Below, one piece after another: positions 26,803 through 34,897 of a DNA stretch of 64,000 bases; position 1 is the first letter of the stretch; every line of letters begins with the position of its first letter. The stretch spans positions 2,480,001 to 2,544,000 of the forward strand of contig NZ_OZ244925.1 of the NCBI RefSeq assembly GCF_965221945.1. The letters run 5' to 3'. A program made the translations under genes and the position numbers. Source of the DNA: Poriferisodalis sp965221945. GTDB taxonomy: Bacteria; Actinomycetota; Acidimicrobiia; Acidimicrobiales; Poriferisodalaceae. Under the pieces are notes generated by a model. It saw only the letters and a list, made by a program, of their open reading frames with translations. It was not told the origin of the DNA and did not search any database.

Positions 26803-27071
26803 GAAGCCGGCGAGTCTGGGGCCCGTCTCAGATCCCGCAACAGCGCGCCGTCGTTGTGACGGTGTTCACGATCGGCCATCGCCAGCTCAGTGGGGTCGGC
26901 AACCAGCAAGTCCTCGCGGGCCACGACCCACATCTGCTCCCCCTCGGAGCGGCGCGCGTAGCAATCGCGGGCGAAGCTCAGTGCCAGATCGTTGTCGGGT
27001 GCTTCGAGTGCACCGACGTGGATGAAGGGATCCTTGCCAGGACGTTTCAGGAACACCTCGTAGGTCTTCAC
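26799..27071 (-). CDS. paaB: Phenylacetyl-CoA epoxidase subunit PaaB
   Basis: A 90-residue subunit whose opening TYEVFLKRPGKDPFIHVGAL and the ARDCYARRSEGEQMWVV block are the PaaB signature. PaaB bridges the PaaAC heterodimers in the epoxidase complex. It overlaps paaD upstream (ATGA, 27068-27071) and paaC downstream (ATGA, 26799-26802). Length and motifs are canonical. Confidence 0.93.
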   Translation of the reverse strand: MKTYEVFLKRPGKDPFIHVGALEAPDNDLALSFARDCYARRSEGEQMWVVAREDLLVADPTELAMADREHRHNDGALLRDLRRAPDSPAS

Positions 27072-27649
27072 GCCGGCACCTTGGGTGTTGGCGCCGCCCC
27101 CATGGCGGCCGTGCTTGTTGGCGCCGCCCCCATGGCGGCCGTGGGCAGTGAAATGTCGACGCGGCCGACCACTTCCACCGGGTTACGGCATTGCGGACAC
27201 CATTCGACGCTGCGGCACGGCGTCGGCCCGAAGTTCGACCGGTGCTCCAGCGCTTGGTTCCCGCAGATCGGGCACGTCGCTTCGGCCCGTGCATTTCGGA
27301 CTGCCACGAAGTACTCGTGGGCCATGAAGCTCACCGCCGAAGGCGCTATGCGATCCGGCGTCCAGACCGGATCGGCGACGAACACCACATCGATCGAAAC
27401 GTCGGTGCCGGCAGACGCTGATTGAGCTGCTGCGAGCACATCGCGGCGAATCACGTCGAGAGCCGGACAGCCGAGCATGGTCGGCACCAGCTCTACTCGC
27501 GCGGCTGAGCCGTCCTCGCTCAACGAGACACTCTCGAGAATGCCCAGCTCAGCGATCGTTACCTCCGGGTACTCGGGATCGCACACGAACGACACAGCCT
27601 CGCGCACGGCATCTACGACGCCTGCGTCCAAGCCGCGGGTGTTGCTCAC
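27068..27649 (-). CDS. paaD: PaaD, Fe-S maturation factor of phenylacetyl-CoA epoxidase
   Basis: A 193-residue protein with an N-terminal MIP18/DUF59 domain (about 10-110) and a C-terminal zinc-ribbon-like Cys cluster, CPICG followed by FGPTPCRSVEWCPQC. PaaD proteins are thought to help assemble metal centres of the epoxidase. The GTG start overlaps the paaA stop (GTGA, 27646-27649). The C-terminus carries two near-identical 10-residue repeats, TAAMGAAPTS and TAAMGAAPTP, created by a tandem DNA duplication; this tail is unusual for the family and lies outside the folded core. Confidence 0.9.
   Translation of the reverse strand: MSNTRGLDAGVVDAVREAVSFVCDPEYPEVTIAELGILESVSLSEDGSAARVELVPTMLGCPALDVIRRDVLAAAQSASAGTDVSIDVVFVADPVWTPDRIAPSAVSFMAHEYFVAVRNARAEATCPICGNQALEHRSNFGPTPCRSVEWCPQCRNPVEVVGRVDISLPTAAMGAAPTSTAAMGAAPTPKVPA
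27087..27143. repeat. Two tandem copies of a 27-bp unit inside paaD
   Basis: The unit GTTGGCGCCGCCCCCATGGC plus GGCCGTG occurs at 27087-27113 and again, identically, at 27117-27143, with a 30-bp period. It keeps the paaD frame and encodes the repeated PaaD tail. Perfect identity of the copies points to a recent duplication. Confidence 0.9.
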
Positions 27650-28566
27650 GCAGCCACCGCCGCGGCCTCGTCGAGTGCGGCGCGCACCCACGCCGCGCCG
27701 TCCCAGGCATTGCGCGCGTCGCGCAGGCGTCGCTCACTGTCAGGCCCGCGGCCTGCGATCGCATCGGAGAGCGCATCCCAATCGATCTCGCCGCTGATCC
27801 AGCGACCGGTCTCGGGATCCTGGCGCAGGTCCGGGTCGGGAATGGTAAAGCCGGCAGCTTGCAGCTGGGGCACCATCTTCTGCACGAAACGGTCGCGCAT
27901 CACCTCGTTGCGCTCGGACTTGATGTGCCAGCGCAGCAACACATCGTTCGGCCGGGTGTCAGGCCCGAACAGCTGCACCGACGGCCACCACCACCGCTCG
28001 ATCCCCTGCTGCATCAACTGGTGCTGCTGGGGCGTTCCCTTGGCCATCTTCAGCAGCAGCTCCTCGCCGTTGCGCATGTGGAAGCCCTCCTCGACGATGA
28101 TTCGCCGCAGGATGCGCTTGTAGGGGCCGTAGCTGCAGTTCTTGAAGACGGCCTGCTGGCTGGCGAGCGCGGCAGCGTCTACCAGATACGCGATCGCAAT
28201 CTGGTCGCCCCACGTGTAAGCCCGGTAGTGGAACACGTTATGAAACGTGGTGCGCCCTGCCAGCAGGTCGGCGGTCATCTCGTCGCGGGTCTTCACGCCC
28301 ATGTCCGCCGCCACCATGTACAGCAGGTGCGCGTGGCCGATCTCGTCCTGGGTCTTGGCCAGCGCCGTCAGCTTGTTGGACAGCCCCGGCGCCTTGGCGA
28401 TCCAGTCCCGCTCGGTCAGCCCACCCATGTACTCGCTGTTGGCGTGCAGCTCGATGAAGCGAAAGACAGCCTGGCGGTACGCGTCGGGCATGTCGTCGTC
28501 AGGCTCAACTAAACCGCCGTCGTCCAGGAACGCTTCGAACTCCTCCATCGAGTTCCAGCTGCGCAT
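27646..28566 (-). CDS. paaA: Phenylacetyl-CoA epoxidase catalytic subunit PaaA
   Basis: A 306-residue di-iron subunit that epoxidises the ring of phenylacetyl-CoA. The iron-binding helices are visible in TQDEIGHAHLLYMVAADMG and IVEEGFHMRNGEELL, and the conserved NVFHYRAYTWGDQIAIAYLV block precedes the second helix pair. ATG at 28566 (MRSWNSMEEFEAFL) is the family start; the frame is open further upstream but that part is low-complexity. The reductase subunit gene paaE is not in the window. Three 14-bp repeats lie directly upstream. Confidence 0.93.
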   Translation of the reverse strand: MRSWNSMEEFEAFLDDGGLVEPDDDMPDAYRQAVFRFIELHANSEYMGGLTERDWIAKAPGLSNKLTALAKTQDEIGHAHLLYMVAADMGVKTRDEMTADLLAGRTTFHNVFHYRAYTWGDQIAIAYLVDAAALASQQAVFKNCSYGPYKRILRRIIVEEGFHMRNGEELLLKMAKGTPQQHQLMQQGIERWWWPSVQLFGPDTRPNDVLLRWHIKSERNEVMRDRFVQKMVPQLQAAGFTIPDPDLRQDPETGRWISGEIDWDALSDAIAGRGPDSERRLRDARNAWDGAAWVRAALDEAAAVAA

Positions 28567-28612
28567 CTGTGCCCCCCAGCTAACTCGGATTACTCGAATG
28601 CTACGCCTGAGC

Positions 28613-28653
28613 CGCGTGATGCCGATCGCGTGATGCTGATCGCGTGATATCAC
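28613..28653. promoter_or_regulatory. Three 14-bp iterons and a palindrome upstream of paaA
   Basis: CGCGTGAT recurs at 28613, 28627 and 28641 with a 14-bp period; the first two full units differ at one base (CGCGTGATGCCGAT and CGCGTGATGCTGAT). The third runs into the perfect palindrome GTGATATCAC (28644-28653), which overlaps the amidase stop codon. The location between amidase and paaA suggests an operator or promoter region for the paa genes. The bound regulator is unknown. Confidence 0.5.
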
Positions 28654-30014
28654 AACTCAGGAGCGCGCGAGTGATGATCGGTCACGCGCTGGAATACCTC
28701 GCCCACGACGCAAAGGGTCCTCTCGGTGAACGGCCGGCCCACTAGCTGAAAGCCGATGGGCATCCCATCGGGGCCGAAGCCCCCCGGCAGGGCGATCGCG
28801 GGGAGTCCGGCCCCGTTGACTGGGAACGTGAATTGCGTGGTCGCGGGAATGAGCGGCACCCCGTTGAGCTCGACCGCGCCGTGCTCAAGCACCTGGTTGG
28901 GATTGACCGGGGCAACGATCAAGTCGACTCCCTGGTCGTCGAACACGTCAAGGTAGGTCCGCTCGAACGCCACCCGATGGGCGAGGGCGCTCGCGACGGC
29001 CGTGCCCTCGATCGCCGTGCCGGCGTCGAGGATTCCCCGAACCTCTTCGCCGATCAGGTCGTTGTGTTCGGTTCGCACGCTCGCGAGCAGTGCTGCCGAT
29101 TCGGCAAAGACGATCGCTATGCCCGCCTCGGCGTGCTCTGCATTGTTCGGCACGTGCGCCGATTCCACCCGCGCCACCAGCGAGCGGAGCACCTCGACCG
29201 CTTCATCCATCACTGCGCGCACGTTCGGATCAGTGTCGAACCCGTTGAAGAAGCTGTCGCTGGGAACGCCGAGCGTCAGTTCGCCCGGTTCTCGTGCATC
29301 TCTCAGCAGCGTCTTGGAGGTGAACGGGTCCGCCGGTGAATGGCCAGCGATGACCTCGAGCAAGATCCGGCAGTCTTCGGCGGTCCGCGCCATCGGGCCG
29401 ACGGTGTCGTAGGTCCACGAGATCAAGTGGACGCCGTCGCGGGGCACGGTTCCGCGCGTCGTCTTGAGGCCGGTCGTTCCGCAGCAGTTCGACGGGATGC
29501 GGACCGATCCGCCCGTGTCGGTACCCAGCGTGCCGAACACCTGGCGTGCCGCCAAGCTCGCTGCGTTGCCGCCGGAGGAACCGCCCGTCGAACGTTGCGT
29601 ATCCCACGGGTTATGCGAGGCCGGGCAGGAGACGCCGAACGCAAGCTCATGGGTGTTCGTCTTGCCGACGATCACCGCGCCGGCGTCTCGCAGTCGACCG
29701 ACGACAGTTGCGTCGTGATCGGGCGCAAATCCCCGCAAGGCCTCGCAGTTCGCCTCGGTCGGTACCCCTTCCGTGAAGAAGAGGTCCTTGAGTGCGACGG
29801 GCACGCCGTGCAGCGGTCCCCGAATCTCGCCTCGGTCGAGTTGCTCAGCCGTGGTGCGTGCGGCTTCGACCTGGATCGAAGCGAACGCACTGACGGCGGG
29901 CTCGGTCTGTTCGATTCTCGCGAGGCATGCGTCAAGCAACTCGACGGCAGTCACGTCGCGAGCCCTCACGGCTCCCGCCGCCTCGGCGAGGCTCATCTGA
30001 GTCAGTTCTGTCAT
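28650..30014 (-). CDS. Amidase, amidase-signature family
   Basis: A 454-residue amide hydrolase. The catalytic Ser-cisSer-Lys triad is visible: the lysine in VALKDLFF, the cis-serine region STGGSSGGNAA and the nucleophile segment GTDTGGSVRIP. It lies 18 bases downstream of the transporter ATPase livF on the same strand, as the last gene of the urea/amide-type ABC transporter cluster, so a substrate brought in by that transporter (a small amide) is the natural inference. AAAGGA before the ATG supports the start. The sequence alone does not define the substrate. Confidence 0.92.
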   Translation of the reverse strand: MTELTQMSLAEAAGAVRARDVTAVELLDACLARIEQTEPAVSAFASIQVEAARTTAEQLDRGEIRGPLHGVPVALKDLFFTEGVPTEANCEALRGFAPDHDATVVGRLRDAGAVIVGKTNTHELAFGVSCPASHNPWDTQRSTGGSSGGNAASLAARQVFGTLGTDTGGSVRIPSNCCGTTGLKTTRGTVPRDGVHLISWTYDTVGPMARTAEDCRILLEVIAGHSPADPFTSKTLLRDAREPGELTLGVPSDSFFNGFDTDPNVRAVMDEAVEVLRSLVARVESAHVPNNAEHAEAGIAIVFAESAALLASVRTEHNDLIGEEVRGILDAGTAIEGTAVASALAHRVAFERTYLDVFDDQGVDLIVAPVNPNQVLEHGAVELNGVPLIPATTQFTFPVNGAGLPAIALPGGFGPDGMPIGFQLVGRPFTERTLCVVGEVFQRVTDHHSRAPEL

Positions 30015-30032
30015 GGCTGTCGTCCTTTGCTG

Positions 30033-30719
30033 TCAGATTGCGAGATGCTGGGCCAGTCGGCCAGCCAACGTGGGATCCCGGGCTGAGCCGCTGTCGACGA
30101 GTTCGCCCTTCTCAAGCACGATGAAGCGGTCAGCTATGCGGGTTGCAAGCGCCAGATGCTGCTCGACGAGCAGTATTCCTCGGCCCGAGTTCCGAGCCGC
30201 GTCGAGACGATCGCCGAGCAACGCCACGTTGGAGGGCTGCAGGCCTTCAGTTGGCTCGTCCATCACCAGAAGGGACGCGGTCGATGCGAGCACTGAGGCC
30301 GATGCGAGCATCTTCTGTTCGCCGCCGGACAGGGTCCCGGCTCGCTGAGCTGCACGCCCAGCCAGTGACGCCCCGAACATGGCGAGTACCTCGTCGTGAC
30401 TGGTGGGCGGGTATCCGTTCAGTCGCAAGTTGTCGCCCACAGAGAGCTGGCTGAACAGCGGTCGTTCCTGAAACGCCGCTCTCAAGCCCGCCCGGACGCG
30501 ACCCGACGGCGGCAACCGAGTGATCTCCGCGCCGTCAAGCGTCAGCCGTCCGCCGGTTGCCCGCAGCAGACCCACAATCGTCTTGACCAGGGTGGTCTTG
30601 CCAGCTCCGTTCCGACCGACGAGCGCCACGATCTCTCCTCCCGAGACACCGAAGCTGACGCCGTGCAGGACTGGCACATTTCCGTGTCCTGAACGCAGCC
30701 CCTCTGCTTCAAGGCGCAT
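30033..30719 (-). CDS. Branched-chain/urea-amide-type ABC transporter ATPase (LivF-like)
   Basis: A 228-residue ABC ATPase of the LivF/UrtE type: Walker A GRNGAGKTT (about 37-45), signature LSGGEQKMLA, Walker B LLVMDEPTEGLQP and switch histidine in VEQHLALA. The TEGLQP stretch is typical of LivF-class ATPases. It is the second ATPase of the transporter, the first being fused to a permease just upstream. The ATG overlaps the stop of that fusion gene by one base (TGATG). The frame remains open far upstream but that part is out of phase with the real gene. Confidence 0.91.
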   Translation of the reverse strand: MRLEAEGLRSGHGNVPVLHGVSFGVSGGEIVALVGRNGAGKTTLVKTIVGLLRATGGRLTLDGAEITRLPPSGRVRAGLRAAFQERPLFSQLSVGDNLRLNGYPPTSHDEVLAMFGASLAGRAAQRAGTLSGGEQKMLASASVLASTASLLVMDEPTEGLQPSNVALLGDRLDAARNSGRGILLVEQHLALATRIADRFIVLEKGELVDSGSARDPTLAGRLAQHLAI

Positions 30720-32470
30720 CAGCTGTCGACCCCGGAATAGATCGCGTGCACGTCGGGGTTGCTCTCGACTTCGGCGACGGTGCCGTCCGCCAGCACCGCA
30801 CCGAGCGCAAGCACGGTGACGCGATCTGCGACGGCGCGGATGAACGCCATGTCGTGTTCGACGATCACGATCGGCAGTCGATGCTCGGCGTGCAGTTCCC
30901 GCAGCAGTGCGGCTGCGTCGAGGCTCTCGGCAACGGTCATGCCCGCTGTGGGTTCGTCCAGGAGCAAGAGCCGGCACTCTCCCGCCGCCGCCATCGCGAT
31001 CTCGAGCCACTGCTTGTCTCCATGGGAGAGCTCCCCAGCGGGCGTCTCGAGCCGTTCGTCGAGCCCGGTTCGTTCCAGAATCTCCAGCGCAGGCTGCGGG
31101 ATGTGAGCGTTCCAGCTGCTGCGGACGAGGCTCCAAGGCGACGAACGAGTCCCCCACGCAGCGATAGCGACGTTGGCGGCCACGGACAGGTCGTCAATGA
31201 GCTGCGGCGACTGGAACTTGCGGCCCACGCCATGTCTCGCGAACTCCCATGGACGACGGCCGGTGCACTCTTGACCGAGCACCTCAACGGTGCCGGCTTG
31301 GCAGCCCTGCTGGCCGCCCAGGATGTCCAGGAGCGTGGACTTGCCGGCGCCGTTGGGGCCGATCAGGCATCGAAGCTCGGGCTCGTCCATAGTGAGCGTG
31401 ACACCGTCGAGCAATCGGAAGAACCCGAAGTTCTTCTCGACATCGACCGCCTCGAAGATTGCTGCCCGTCGCACAGACGGACTCGTCGTGACCGCATGAC
31501 TGTCGGATCGGATCAGTCTGGGTTGGCGGCGGCGAGCTGTCGGCAAGCGGAACAGCCGCTGCAAGCTCGGGACCAGTCCGTGGGGCATCACCACGACGAC
31601 AAGCACAAAGATCACGCCGGTGGCGAGCGTCCAGTACTGCAGCCAGACATCGGCCAGCGTCGCTGAGGCGAAGTTGATCGCCAATGCACCGATGACCGGT
31701 CCCACGATCGTGCCTCGTCCCCCGACGAGGGTCCACAGCACCACATTGGTTGCGAGAGCGAAGCCGAAGATCTGAGGCGACACGAAGCTCGTGCGATACA
31801 CATACAGCGCACCTGCAAATCCGGCGACGGCGCCGCCGACGGTGAACGCCCAGATCTTGATCCGGACCGTGTCGTAGCCGAGTGCCTCCATGCGGCGTTC
31901 GTTGGAACGTATGCCGATGAGCACCGCACCGATCGGGCGGCTGACCACGACACCGACAACGGTGATGACCGCCAGTGCGAGCACTGAGATCCCGATGTCC
32001 TGCGCGGCATCCGGCAACTGGGTTCCGAACGCGCCGATGCGGGGGACGCCCGTCAGGCCGTTGAATCCGCCGGTGACATCCCGCCACTGTTCGGCGATCT
32101 GCTCAAGTGTCAGCGACAGCACCAATGTCAAGAGCCCCACAACGATCGCCGTCGGGCGTCGCCGGAGCATGGCCACGCCGACTCCTGCGGCAATCGCGGC
32201 GCCGACGATGGCTGCGACGATGAGCGCAGGCACGCTCAGCGACGGCGCGGCGGTGGCGATCTTCGCGGCCGTATAGGCGGCGATGCCGAAGGGCAGCAGC
32301 TGGCCTAGCGAGAGAATGCCCGTGTATCCCCACACGAAGTCGAGGCTCACGGCGAGCACGGCGAAGATCAGAAACAGCGAGAGCTGCCCAGCTCGAAAAC
32401 CGCCAAGAGCCGCGCTCATGGCTATTGCCGCAACGGCGGAGACTGCGCCGACGGTAAGTGCGCGGCTCAT
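30719..32470 (-). CDS. LivM-LivG fusion: ABC permease plus ATPase
   Basis: A 583-residue single polypeptide. Residues 1-315 are a LivM/UrtC permease with eight or more helices and the block FVWGYTGILSLGQLLPFGI. A short linker leads to a LivG/UrtD ATPase with Walker A GPNGAGKST at about 371, signature LSHGDKQWLEI at about 481 and Walker B LLLLDEPTAGM. LSHGxKQWLEI is the form known from urea-type UrtD proteins. The frame is continuous with no stop between the halves. ATG at 32470 overlaps the livH stop (ATGA). Confidence 0.9.
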   Translation of the reverse strand: MSRALTVGAVSAVAAIAMSAALGGFRAGQLSLFLIFAVLAVSLDFVWGYTGILSLGQLLPFGIAAYTAAKIATAAPSLSVPALIVAAIVGAAIAAGVGVAMLRRRPTAIVVGLLTLVLSLTLEQIAEQWRDVTGGFNGLTGVPRIGAFGTQLPDAAQDIGISVLALAVITVVGVVVSRPIGAVLIGIRSNERRMEALGYDTVRIKIWAFTVGGAVAGFAGALYVYRTSFVSPQIFGFALATNVVLWTLVGGRGTIVGPVIGALAINFASATLADVWLQYWTLATGVIFVLVVVVMPHGLVPSLQRLFRLPTARRRQPRLIRSDSHAVTTSPSVRRAAIFEAVDVEKNFGFFRLLDGVTLTMDEPELRCLIGPNGAGKSTLLDILGGQQGCQAGTVEVLGQECTGRRPWEFARHGVGRKFQSPQLIDDLSVAANVAIAAWGTRSSPWSLVRSSWNAHIPQPALEILERTGLDERLETPAGELSHGDKQWLEIAMAAAGECRLLLLDEPTAGMTVAESLDAAALLRELHAEHRLPIVIVEHDMAFIRAVADRVTVLALGAVLADGTVAEVESNPDVHAIYSGVDS

Positions 32471-33321
32471 GTGGAAGCGCTCTCCACGGAGAGCCGCCGG
32501 AACTGGAGAACGAGGACGGCGAGGCCCAGCGACGCGATCTGAGCCCACACGGCGTCGTAGAAGTGAATGACGCCGATCTGCACAGCGGCGACCGTCAATG
32601 CTCCGGCAACGACGCCCCAAAGTTTGTTGAACCCGCCGACGATCACGACGAGAAAGGCCCCGGGCAGATAGGGCAGCCCCGCCTGAGGTTCGATCGCACC
32701 GAGGGGGGCAACCAGCGCTCCTGCGATGCCAGCGGTCGCTGCGCCGATGCCGAACGCGCAGAAGTTGGCGATGCCGGTCCGAATACCGGATGCTTCGGCA
32801 AGATCTCGATCGGCGACGATGGCTCGGACGGTCAAACCGAAGCGTGACTTGGTGAACGCAAGCAGCGTCGCCACCACGACCACGACGGAAATGCCGACCA
32901 GAAGGTAGCGATACGTGGGAAACAGGACGCCGAAGGCCCGTGTCGCGCCTGGCACGGGATTGGGGACGCTCCGGAAGTCCTTGGTGAAGACCAGTTCAGC
33001 GGCCTGTCGGAGGCACACCGACAGGCCGAAGGTGGCCAGGATCGTGATCTCTGGCTGACGGTGAATTCGACGGATCAGCACGAGTTCGATGACTGCGCCC
33101 AACACGAAGAGCACGGCGGCTGCCACCGGTACCGACACCCAGTGGTTGAGGTCATTGGCGTGTACGACGTACGAGACGTACGCGCCGATCATCACGAACT
33201 CACCGTGCGCGAGGTTGATGATGCCCATCAGCCCGAAGACGATGCCGAGTCCGAGCGCGACGATCGCGAGGATCGCGAACAGGCTGAGACCGTTGAGCAG
33301 TTCCAGTGTCAGCGCATCCAA
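32467..33321 (-). CDS. Branched-chain/urea-amide-type ABC permease (LivH/UrtB-like)
   Basis: A 284-residue permease with about eight helices. The N-terminal block VFGLMGIINLAHGEFVMIGA is close to the UrtB form of this family, and the coupling-loop region RAIVADRDLAEASGIR faces the cytoplasm. It pairs with the LivM half of the next protein. It starts 116 bases after the lipoprotein gene, and that gap holds a long hairpin which could lower its expression relative to the binding protein. Confidence 0.91.
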   Translation of the reverse strand: MDALTLELLNGLSLFAILAIVALGLGIVFGLMGIINLAHGEFVMIGAYVSYVVHANDLNHWVSVPVAAAVLFVLGAVIELVLIRRIHRQPEITILATFGLSVCLRQAAELVFTKDFRSVPNPVPGATRAFGVLFPTYRYLLVGISVVVVVATLLAFTKSRFGLTVRAIVADRDLAEASGIRTGIANFCAFGIGAATAGIAGALVAPLGAIEPQAGLPYLPGAFLVVIVGGFNKLWGVVAGALTVAAVQIGVIHFYDAVWAQIASLGLAVLVLQFRRLSVESAST

Positions 33322-33352
33322 CGGACTGTGCCCCGGTGTCTACGTCCTGCTG

Positions 33353-33412
33353 AGATCCGGGCAGAGGGTGCGGCTGCTGGGGCTCGCTGGTCGCACCGAC
33401 TGCCCAGGATCT
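33353..33412. promoter_or_regulatory. Long two-stem hairpin between binding-protein and permease genes
   Basis: AGATCCGGGCAG (33353-33364) pairs with CTGCCCAGGATCT (33400-33412) with one bulged base, and inside it GGTGCG (33367-33372) pairs with CGCACC (33392-33397). Similar structures between binding-protein and permease genes are known to block 3' exonucleases or partly terminate transcription, giving excess binding protein. Function here is inferred. Confidence 0.65.
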
Positions 33413-33437
33413 TCACCAGGGAGGTCTCGGCCCTCAG

Positions 33438-34772
33438 CTAGGAGGGGTCGCAGATCTCGTCCGGCTCAACCGACGGGAACGACTCGACGATCAGCTGGGA
33501 ACCATCGGGCTGAATTTGGGCCACGTAGATCGGCTGCGCCAAGTGACGGCTGTCGGTAACGGTGATGTCCCCCGTGGGTGTCGAGAGCGTCAGCCCCTCC
33601 AGTGCAGCGGCAACGGCCGCCGTGTCGGTCGTGCCTGCCGCATTCGCCGCTGCTGCATAGAGCAAGGCTGCGTCGTAGATGTGCGAGCTGAAGGTGGCGT
33701 GCGGCGGCGCGTCGGCACCGAAGCGCTCGTAGTAGCGGCGCACGAATTCGGCGTTCGCAGCGTTGTCGACTTCGGCGAAGTAGCCCATCGTGACGCGCAT
33801 GCCAGCCGTGACCGACGGCCCCATCGCACCGAGGACATTTTCCTCATAGATGTTTGCCAGACGCGGAATGGCGTCCTGTCCGATGCCGAAGTCCACGGCC
33901 TGGGTCTCGAACGCGATCGCATCGCCGCCCACGAGCGCCGGGAAGATCAAGTCGGCACCGGAGCCTGCAATCTGCTGAGCGACAGACGAGAAGTCCTGCG
34001 TTCCCAGCGGGACGTATTCCTCGCCCACGACCTCACCGCCCCAGGCTTCGATGTACTCGCGTGCCAGCTCGAAGCTCCGCCGAGGCCACACGTAGTCGTT
34101 GCCGAGCAGGAACCACGTCCGGCCGCCCGTCTCGGACATCATCCAGGGGATGACCGGCGCGAGCTGCTGGCTCGGGACCTCACCGGTGTTGAACATCACC
34201 GGAGAGCACTCGCCGCCTTCGTACAGCGCCGCGTAGATGTACAGCACACCGGCGTCCTCTGCGAGCGGCTTGGCCGCCTCACGGGTCGCGCTGGAATGCG
34301 TGCCGAGCACGACGTCGACCCCGTCCGATTCGATGAGCTGCTCCATCGCCTGGCGACCGATTGCGGGATCGGTGGCGTCGTCGGCGAGGAACGTCTCGAC
34401 AGGGCGTCCGTTGATGCCGCCAGCGGCATTGATGTCCTCTTCGATGAGCTCTGCGATGTTGGCCGTCGGGGGACCGAAGATGCCTGCCGGGCCGCTATTG
34501 GAGAACAGGATCCCGATACGCACCGGCTCCCCTGATGGTGCCTGGGACTCATCGGGTTCCGGAGGCGCAGGTTCTTCGGTCGTCTCCGGCGCCGGTTCGT
34601 CGGTTGTGTCGTCGGCAGTCGGCGCGGCAATGGCATCGGTCGTCGCCGGCTCCGTCGCCGTCGGTTCGTCGTCGCTCGTTCCGCATGCGGCGGCGATCAT
34701 CGAGAACAGAGCAACCAAGATGATCGCTGTTCGTCCGAGTGACCGCTTCCATGGGCTCCCTGGCGTTCCCAT
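33438..34772 (-). CDS. Amide/urea-type ABC transporter binding lipoprotein
   Basis: A 444-residue lipoprotein: lipobox MIAAACGTS with the lipidated cysteine near residue 30, then an acidic Pro/Thr/Glu-rich linker to about residue 80, then a type-1 periplasmic-binding fold starting PVRIGILFSNSGPAGIFG. Blocks ADDATDPAIGRQAME, LLGNDYVWPRRS and YVPLGTQDFSSV match the AmiC/UrtA/FmdD branch, whose known ligands are urea and short-chain amides. The strong GGGGGAGGG before ATG 34772 and the promoter upstream suggest high expression. It is clearly paralogous to the C-terminal domain of the gene that follows to the right. Confidence 0.9.
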   Translation of the reverse strand: MGTPGSPWKRSLGRTAIILVALFSMIAAACGTSDDEPTATEPATTDAIAAPTADDTTDEPAPETTEEPAPPEPDESQAPSGEPVRIGILFSNSGPAGIFGPPTANIAELIEEDINAAGGINGRPVETFLADDATDPAIGRQAMEQLIESDGVDVVLGTHSSATREAAKPLAEDAGVLYIYAALYEGGECSPVMFNTGEVPSQQLAPVIPWMMSETGGRTWFLLGNDYVWPRRSFELAREYIEAWGGEVVGEEYVPLGTQDFSSVAQQIAGSGADLIFPALVGGDAIAFETQAVDFGIGQDAIPRLANIYEENVLGAMGPSVTAGMRVTMGYFAEVDNAANAEFVRRYYERFGADAPPHATFSSHIYDAALLYAAAANAAGTTDTAAVAAALEGLTLSTPTGDITVTDSRHLAQPIYVAQIQPDGSQLIVESFPSVEPDEICDPS

Positions 34773-34789
34773 GACTTGGCCCTCCCCCT

Positions 34790-34824
34790 ATATGTGAGTA
34801 TATGTTGACATATTGTCTTGTCAG
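34790..34824 (-). promoter_or_regulatory. Promoter with palindromic operator for the amide transporter
   Basis: Reading the minus strand, CTGACA (34824-34819) and TATACT (34802-34797) form a sigma-70-like -35/-10 pair with a 16-bp spacer. The spacer is almost filled by the palindrome ATATGT-CA-ACATAT (34800-34813), a good position for a repressor. On the plus strand ATATGTG-N8-TTGACA (34790-34810) matches a motif upstream of the arsR-type gene. Confidence 0.65.
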
Positions 34825-34897
34825 GAGGGCGCGGTCAAGTGCCGCCTGTGGCGTGGCTATCCGAGCACGGAGTTCTGCAACCGAGAGGCGAGCGCTG

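Noticed and set aside
28613..28653. Short tandem repeats considered as a CRISPR fragment
   Set aside because: Units are 14 bp, contiguous and without spacers; an operator or iteron array fits better.
30719..32470. LivM and LivG considered as two separate genes with a missed stop
   Set aside because: The frame is continuous, and the ATPase part has no well-placed start codon with a ribosome site at its beginning.
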